Assembly: GCA_944381575.1 (NCBI GenBank)
Contig: CALWLS010000004.1
Coordinates: 124,001-188,000 of the forward strand
DNA from: an uncultured Lachnospiraceae bacterium
GTDB taxonomy: Bacteria; Bacillota; Clostridia; Lachnospirales; Lachnospiraceae
Direction of reading: 5' to 3'
DNA length: 64,000 nt
The notes beneath the pieces are model-generated. The model was not told the origin of the DNA. It did not search any database and saw only the letters and a program-made list of their open reading frames with translations. The translations under genes and the position numbers were made by a program. Shown piece after piece: positions 59,758 through 64,000 of the stretch (its first letter is position 1; each line of letters begins with the position of its first letter).

Positions 59758-61446
59758 TTAATAAACAAATACCGGCAATGTCGGTATGTTGACTGTCATG
59801 TTCATGGGCAGCATGTTTTCAATGGTCATTGCTGCCACAAGCGCCATAAATGGATCAGTTTTTCTGCTTTTGGCCTCGATCTTGCCATATACATAGTTTC
59901 CTATATCGGTATCATCGGATGTCAGGTTCCTGCCATACCTTATAAGCTTCGTATTATTCGTTGCCCATCTGAGCTCCGGAGCCTCGCCCCATACGAACCA
60001 TTTATTTGCAAAGCAGCTGTCGATCACCGGAGCGATCTTCATGATATCCGATGGTCTTACAAGCTTAAGGTTTTTGTATACTTTAGGATCAAACCCTATA
60101 TCATTAAGAGCCTTGGCAAACAGGGCGTATCTGAAATCATCCATCGCAAGCCCTTTTATGGAATATTTCTCCTTAGCCTGCTGGATATAGTCGATGATGT
60201 ATGAAGGATGTATCTCCACATCATCTATCAATGTGAGACGCCCATCCTCTGCCCATTCCTTCCAAGGACACTTCATTCTTGGTATATCCTTCGATTTAAG
60301 GCATAACCAGGAGTGGCTCAAATCATACCGGATGTTTCCATCCCTAAAATGCAGATCAACAGATACAAAGTCCGTGACTTTTGAAAAATCGATGCCGCAC
60401 ACACATGGTCCTCCAGCAAGATCCGGAAGTTTTCTGTTGGTGGCGGCTATATTATCCCAATCGGTGACCTTTAACTCAGATGTAGAGTCTGGTATATTCA
60501 TACGCTTTGTCATGAATGCCGGCAGTCTCTGAGGGTTTTTCTTCCAATCACGGTATTCCTTTTCTATTTCCTGACGAAGGTTCGGGAGATAAGGCAGGGA
60601 TGGATTAGCCTTTTCCCATAATGTTTCATCATCGGCTTCCTCCTTACTGTCAAGCCTGTTGATAAAGGGAAGAAGCCCATTGTCCGGATCACCACCAAAA
60701 AGGATACCCTCACTTGTTTCAAGCAGATCATCGAGCGGCCCTTCCCTGACATCTCCCTGGGTAGTGTAATATGACCGCCTGGGATGTTTCTTTTTTCCGA
60801 GACCTGTTGTAAATACATTTATGTTTTTATAGTCCTCATACTGATGTACCTCATTAAAAATCACTATTCCGGATCTTAAGCCGTCCTTTCCGTTTGGATT
60901 GTTTGTCCTCCCTTTTATGGTGGACTTTGTGGATAAATTGATCACTTTTTCCTTTGTCCAATAGAAAAACCGTTTTAGCTTCCTGATATTTTTAGGATCC
61001 TCGAAAGAATTTATAATATCAAAAACAGGCCTCACGGCCTGCTCCTCATTGTTGGCGCAAATGTCCACGTCATATTCTTTTATTCCGTTATACTGCGAAG
61101 AAAGGCATGTAGCTTCATAAGCTATGGTGCCATCTTTTCCCGCACCTCTGCCAAGCAATGCCAGCAGATCCGGCCACCTTGGCATGCCTGAGTCCCTCCA
61201 ATATGTGCAGTCATGTAAACCTATGATAAATTTCTGCCAGGGGAAAAGCTGCTCGAATGGAAAGTATTTTGCAAGTCCTAAATATTTCTCAAGCTGCTGC
61301 TCATCCACATGGATATCCTCAGTTTCAAAACAGTATTCTATGTGGTTAATAAGCGCTTTGACCTCTTTACAGGCCTTGATCTTACCGCTTTTTACCTGGT
61401 TCATATATTCTTCTATATGCGGGCTACAGTTCCTCATCTTCACCAC
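59758..61446 (-). CDS. terL: Terminase large subunit
   Basis: 562-residue packaging ATPase/nuclease. Walker A LLGRGAGKDG (about 118-127), Walker B-like GIVIFNEVHQY, motif CLSSQYNGIKEYDVDICANN, and nuclease domain Asp residues in CVCGIDFSKVTDFVSVDL and KGLAMDDFRYALF. Overlaps the small subunit by 23 bp. Of the P27/HK97-like branch. Confidence 0.94.
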   Translation of the reverse strand: MVKMRNCSPHIEEYMNQVKSGKIKACKEVKALINHIEYCFETEDIHVDEQQLEKYLGLAKYFPFEQLFPWQKFIIGLHDCTYWRDSGMPRWPDLLALLGRGAGKDGTIAYEATCLSSQYNGIKEYDVDICANNEEQAVRPVFDIINSFEDPKNIRKLKRFFYWTKEKVINLSTKSTIKGRTNNPNGKDGLRSGIVIFNEVHQYEDYKNINVFTTGLGKKKHPRRSYYTTQGDVREGPLDDLLETSEGILFGGDPDNGLLPFINRLDSKEEADDETLWEKANPSLPYLPNLRQEIEKEYRDWKKNPQRLPAFMTKRMNIPDSTSELKVTDWDNIAATNRKLPDLAGGPCVCGIDFSKVTDFVSVDLHFRDGNIRYDLSHSWLCLKSKDIPRMKCPWKEWAEDGRLTLIDDVEIHPSYIIDYIQQAKEKYSIKGLAMDDFRYALFAKALNDIGFDPKVYKNLKLVRPSDIMKIAPVIDSCFANKWFVWGEAPELRWATNNTKLIRYGRNLTSDDTDIGNYVYGKIEAKSRKTDPFMALVAAMTIENMLPMNMTVNIPTLPVFVY

Positions 61447-61744
61447 CTATAGTTTTCTCTGTCGTGATCTGCAAACGGTCAAGTATCGCCAGCATCTGTC
61501 TGTTGACCATGATCAAATCTTTGACTGAAGGATTCTGTTTGGAGATCTCTATGCCCTTGGACGCCGAAGGCTCCATATAAGATATTCCCCGTTTTTTTAT
61601 GTCCTTTTCCAGCTTCTCCTTGATCTCGAACATAGCCATATAGTCTTTTACGAGATCAAGAAAATGGGCTTCGTCAGCTCCCTTCTTTTGAAGCTGAGAT
61701 AAAAGCGAGGATTCAATTTCTTTTCGTTTCTGTGCTTTCGTCAT
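61424..61744 (-). CDS. terS: Terminase small subunit, P27 family
   Basis: 106 residues: EIESSLLSQLQKKGADEAHF, MFEIKEKLEKDIKKRGISYM, QNPSVKDLIMVNRQMLAIL, the pattern of the P27 small terminase group. Recognises the packaging site. The stretch before it (61745-61857) is a candidate site. Confidence 0.88.
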   Translation of the reverse strand: MTKAQKRKEIESSLLSQLQKKGADEAHFLDLVKDYMAMFEIKEKLEKDIKKRGISYMEPSASKGIEISKQNPSVKDLIMVNRQMLAILDRLQITTEKTIGGEDEEL

Positions 61745-61857
61745 TTCAAAACCTCAAAAAAACTCTCACGCGCGCGTGCGCGTGTAAAATGTCGAGTCCT
61801 CCCACCGGTCTCCAAAGCCAGGATAAAATCCCGATTTTTTCACAGGGGGGGGCATCA
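61745..61857. other. Noncoding region next to the terminase genes, possible cos region
   Basis: Contains an alternating purine-pyrimidine run cacgcgcgcgtgcgcgtg (61769-61786) and a G8 run on the plus strand (61844-61851). An apparent minus-strand ORF (61746-61934) is not gene-like. In HNH-terS-terL phages this gap usually carries the packaging site; assignment here is by position only. Confidence 0.4.
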
Positions 61858-62199
61858 TTACCATCGTTCTTCAGTAAGAAGAGTTTTGTCTTGTACCTTC
61901 TTACGATATCCATGAATCTCTTCATGGCAGTCACGACAAAGACTTATTAGATTGCGCTTACGTTCACCCTGCCATTCATACCAGATCTCGAGGGCAAGCT
62001 CCGGATGCTGCTTAACATAATTCACATGATGCACGGTAGTTGCCTTTGTATATCTGCCGCGGGCTTTGCAGATCTGGCATTCATACCTATCCATCATGAG
62101 GACTTTAGCTCTTAGCTGTTTCCACTTGCCACTCGTATAAAATGCATGAACATCATCATGTATAGCTCTCTTTATGAAATTAATGTCTTCGTTAGTCAT
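61858..62199 (-). CDS. HNH endonuclease
   Basis: 113 residues: zinc/HNH layout CQICKARGRYTKATTVHHVN with a second pair in LCRDCHEEIHG, and an N-terminal basic part FYTSGKWKQLRAKVL. HNH proteins next to terminase help cleave cos DNA in several phages (established). A terminator-like hairpin lies just upstream of its start, and no good ribosome site is seen. Confidence 0.92.
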   Translation of the reverse strand: MTNEDINFIKRAIHDDVHAFYTSGKWKQLRAKVLMMDRYECQICKARGRYTKATTVHHVNYVKQHPELALEIWYEWQGERKRNLISLCRDCHEEIHGYRKKVQDKTLLTEERW

Positions 62200-62211
62200 T
62201 TAATAATGGGC

Positions 62212-62240
62212 AAATAAAAAGCACCCTGGTTGGGTGCCTA
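62212..62240 (-). terminator. Terminator-like hairpin in the leader of the late operon
   Basis: Minus strand GGCACCC-aacca-GGGTGC followed by TTTTTATTT, between the candidate late promoter and the HNH gene. A transcript from that promoter must pass it, suggesting antitermination or attenuation. The plus strand is also T-poor/A-rich, so it could act in reverse too. Confidence 0.6.
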
Positions 62241-62346
62241 AAAAAATGTTTTATGATCTTACAAGATTAATCGTGTACTGCGCATATTTCACTAATTACC
62301 ATTATCGTTCCCTTGCGAAGACGTTTTATAATTTTGCTTATTTTAC

Positions 62347-62410
62347 AGTATAACACACTTGACGAGAAAAAAAGTTGCGGAAAGTTGCGTTTAGTTGCGA
62401 AAAGTTGCGG
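62347..62410 (-). promoter_or_regulatory. Candidate late promoter with four phased 10-bp repeats
   Basis: Minus strand: a -10 box TATACT (62352-62347), no proper -35, and upstream of it four 10-bp repeats with core CGCAACT at 62371-62410 in steps of exactly one helical turn. The nearest repeat lies 18 bp upstream of the -10. A DUF1492/ArpU-type regulator gene lies just beyond, so activator-dependent late transcription is likely (inference). Confidence 0.6.
62371..62410. repeat. Four tandem 10-bp repeats (AGTTGCG core)
   Basis: aaagttgcgg, aaagttgcgt, ttagttgcga, aaagttgcgg at 62371, 62381, 62391 and 62401; followed at 62411 by actttcgcaa, an inverted half-site. Exact 10-bp spacing. Confidence 0.85.
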
Positions 62411-62432
62411 ACTTTCGCAAAAATGTATTTAT

Positions 62433-62852
62433 TCAGATACAATGATTACATTTTTCAAATTCTTTTAGCGCTTCCCCATGTATATGACATGTCCAATGAT
62501 AGCTATATCCCATCTCGGTAGCTATCTTATCCATGTTTTTATATTCAACATACCGTTTGAAAAGTACATCCGCATATTCAGCTCGACCAATCTGCTGTAT
62601 CTGGCCAATAATTTTGTCTTTTCTGTCCATCAGGTCAAGAATACTCTTTCTGATATCCGCATCCATATCAGCAAGTATTTCCGACTCTCTTGTAAATCCG
62701 ACATTGCTGGGGGATGTCTGTACCCGGTCTCTATCATAGTCTATACCGCTGACAAGAACACGAGACTCACGCCTCAGTTCATACTCTTTTATTTTCTGCC
62801 GTATAGACAGATCTATCCTCCGGATCTGCATTAAATATTCTTTTGTATTCAT
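62433..62852 (-). CDS. DUF1492/ArpU-like phage transcriptional regulator
   Basis: 139 residues. N-terminal coiled coil (QIRRIDLSIRQKIKEYELRR), middle SPSNVGFTRESEILADMDAD, and a C-terminal sigma-like helix-turn-helix (LFKRYVEYKNMDKIATEMGY, YHWTCHIHGEALKEFEK). Such proteins act as late-gene regulators in Firmicutes phages (ArpU/RinA-like). Located directly before the repeat-bearing promoter. Confidence 0.85.
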   Translation of the reverse strand: MNTKEYLMQIRRIDLSIRQKIKEYELRRESRVLVSGIDYDRDRVQTSPSNVGFTRESEILADMDADIRKSILDLMDRKDKIIGQIQQIGRAEYADVLFKRYVEYKNMDKIATEMGYSYHWTCHIHGEALKEFEKCNHCI

Positions 62853-62869
62853 GCCATCACCCCCCCCGA

Positions 62870-63238
62870 CTAATTATCAAGTGCCCGTTTCTTATAAGTC
62901 CTGTTGCTGTGTAAATACTCCTCCTCTTTGCGCTGCCTGCCAAGTAACTGTCTCAAGCTGTTCAAAAATTTCCTGTTCTCATCGCAAAACTTTATGACCT
63001 CACCATAAAGGATCGTCTTGTCCTTTTCTGCTCTGCGGTATCTTCGGCTGCGCTGCAGGGCAGTGGCATTACGGTTCCTTTCCGCCTTATCAGCTGCAAA
63101 CTCGATCATGTGAATATAATCCTGAACTTTCTTATCTTCCTTGCTGACGGCGTCAAAGGCCGATTGATATTCACTGCAGGCCTGATCGAGGAAAGATAGG
63201 AATTCAGAGATATATTCCGATGGCTGCTTATCATTCAT
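62870..63238 (-). CDS. Hypothetical phage protein, 122 aa, helical
   Basis: Not recognised. Mostly helical and highly charged (LDQACSEYQSAFDAVSKEDK, AADKAERNRNATALQRSRRY), C-terminal Lys/Arg-rich. Start overlaps the stop of the DUF551 gene, so it is co-translated with it. Could be a DNA-binding or early function. Confidence 0.65.
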   Translation of the reverse strand: MNDKQPSEYISEFLSFLDQACSEYQSAFDAVSKEDKKVQDYIHMIEFAADKAERNRNATALQRSRRYRRAEKDKTILYGEVIKFCDENRKFLNSLRQLLGRQRKEEEYLHSNRTYKKRALDN

Positions 63239-63570
63239 TAAGCTTTACCCCTGTACGGCTCCGGAAGCGGCCTCCATGCTATCACTTCAGCCATTGACCC
63301 ACTTCCGTGCCAACATCCGTCTATGCAATAGGCCCTGTTAACATTCCTTAGTCCTTTTTTGGTCACTGTTGTCACCAGGACTATATTCTCGTCTTCCGGA
63401 AGCCGTTCCCGGCAAGGAATCCAATTTAAGCCTCTCAGCAGTAATATTTCTTTCGGAGCCAACCCTGTTTCTTCATACTCTGCAAGCCTGTTTATCAGAT
63501 CCTCTTTCTTTTCAGGCGACCAGTATCCAGATTTGATCCCATTGCTGCGCTCATGTGTCAATCGTTCCAT
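63238..63570 (-). CDS. DUF551-domain phage protein
   Basis: 110 residues. The C-terminal part WIPCRERLPEDENIVLVTTV ... VIAWRPLPEPY is the DUF551 signature seen in phage and mobile early regions; the N-terminal part includes LINRLAEYEETGLAPKEI, a frequent companion segment. Function unknown. Confidence 0.9.
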   Translation of the reverse strand: MERLTHERSNGIKSGYWSPEKKEDLINRLAEYEETGLAPKEILLLRGLNWIPCRERLPEDENIVLVTTVTKKGLRNVNRAYCIDGCWHGSGSMAEVIAWRPLPEPYRGKA

Positions 63571-63760
63571 TCTTTTCCTCCGTAAGTTCTACTATTCTCG
63601 AATATGCCACTGAAGTAAGCCTGTCAACGGCAAAGTTCAAATGACATAAGATCTCCTGCATGTCATCAGATACTGAGATCCTTGCAATATCGCCATCTAT
63701 AGACTCAAAAATGGCCATCTTCTCACGTTCCGTATATGGCACATCTAATATCTTTGCCAT
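63551..63760 (-). CDS. Hypothetical phage protein, 69 aa
   Basis: Small acidic helical protein (SVSDDMQEILCHLNFAVDRL); overlaps the DUF551 gene by 20 bp. Starts behind GAGG-type sequence in a closely packed early cluster. No family recognised. Confidence 0.55.
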   Translation of the reverse strand: MAKILDVPYTEREKMAIFESIDGDIARISVSDDMQEILCHLNFAVDRLTSVAYSRIVELTEEKNGTIDT

Positions 63761-63762
63761 GT

Positions 63763-63969
63763 TTAGTCCTCCATTCTTATCTCATCATCGCCTACCAGCT
63801 GCTCATACTGCTCCGGAGTAGCCAGGACTCCCGGAAGATTATTGATCGCATAGATCATATTATTCTGCTTTCTGGTATTCTCATACCTGCATATGATCCT
63901 GCAAACAGCATCCCCGCTGATCAGCCGGCATGGGATCATGTTGTCTCTGGCGTTTGTATTTATCTCCAT
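63763..63969 (-). CDS. Hypothetical phage protein, 68 aa
   Basis: Small protein (MIPCRLISGDAVCRIICRYE, ending QLVGDDEIRMED), 2 bp before the previous gene's start. No family recognised; probably an early phage gene. The last 31 bases to the right edge hold no identifiable feature. Confidence 0.5.
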   Translation of the reverse strand: MEINTNARDNMIPCRLISGDAVCRIICRYENTRKQNNMIYAINNLPGVLATPEQYEQLVGDDEIRMED

Positions 63970-64000
63970 CTGTCAAGTCCGTCCTCGCCATTTTCAATAC

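Noticed and set aside
61746..61934. 62-codon minus-strand ORF between terS and the HNH gene
   Set aside because: Overlaps the HNH gene in another frame, crosses the CG-alternating tract, and lacks any domain or ribosome site.

Overview
The window looks like a chromosome segment of an anaerobic Clostridia member, most likely Lachnospiraceae or a close relative (Bacillota). The grounds are the low-GC Gram-positive gene set (MutS2, a MecA-type adaptor, an S4-domain YlmH protein, DUF1858, a type III pantothenate kinase beside an ECF S-component), rubredoxin and ferredoxin proteins, tRNAs without an encoded CCA, strong AGGAGG ribosome binding sites, and a siphovirus prophage of the kind common in gut Firmicutes. 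The species cannot be told from the sequence.

Positions 1-15300 are housekeeping. They hold a PutP-type sodium/proline symporter running off the left edge, a double-rubredoxin protein with a ferredoxin, tRNA-Leu and tRNA-Gln, an orphan OmpR-type response regulator overlapping thiE, mutS2, a nitrilase-family amidase, ftsH, a PflA-like radical SAM protein, thiN, a polyprenyl-phosphate-type glycosyltransferase and a BCCT transporter. Positions 15413-32969 form one minus-strand polysaccharide operon. It reads: Wzt-type ABC ATPase with a carbohydrate-binding tail; a 1318-residue methyltransferase/kinase-like/coiled-coil/GT2/GT4 fusion that resembles the chain terminator WbdD in its N-terminal half; an S4 protein; a GmhA-type isomerase; a GT2; three polytopic membrane proteins; RfbF, RfbG and RfbH for a CDP-linked deoxysugar; LicD; TrmL. 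Positions 33051-42405 are again housekeeping: an aminotransferase with an Lrp-type regulator, a PurM-C-like protein coupled to a 32-residue membrane peptide, nth, a Sua5/YwlC protein, a GH18 protein, a MecA-like adaptor, a DUF1858 protein, and a divergent CoaX with an ECF transporter component.

After tRNA-Arg and tRNA-His (42757-42929) a siphovirus prophage begins and runs, all on the minus strand, past the right edge. Read in its own direction it holds small early or regulatory ORFs, a DUF1492/ArpU-like regulator, a candidate late promoter with four helically phased 10-bp repeats, HNH nuclease, small and large terminase, portal, ClpP-type protease, capsid (with a C-terminal cadherin/Ig-like domain), connector and tail-completion proteins, tail tube, frameshifted tail chaperones, tape measure, Dit, Tal-like protein, tail fibre, lysis genes. 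No integrase is in view.

The most striking object is at 44982-47912: a shufflon-like, multi-site invertible tail-fibre locus run by a tyrosine recombinase. The constant fibre N-terminus is followed by a 14-bp site CTAAATGCCAAGGC that recurs five times (two on the minus strand, three on the plus strand). Each copy opens, in the same frame, an alternative C-terminal module: A (expressed now), B (two identical inverted copies) or C (two identical tandem copies). The recombinase gene lies inside the invertible segment. The site appears to work twice over: read in one frame it encodes the junction residues LNAKA, and read in another it supplies the TAA stop of the module before it.
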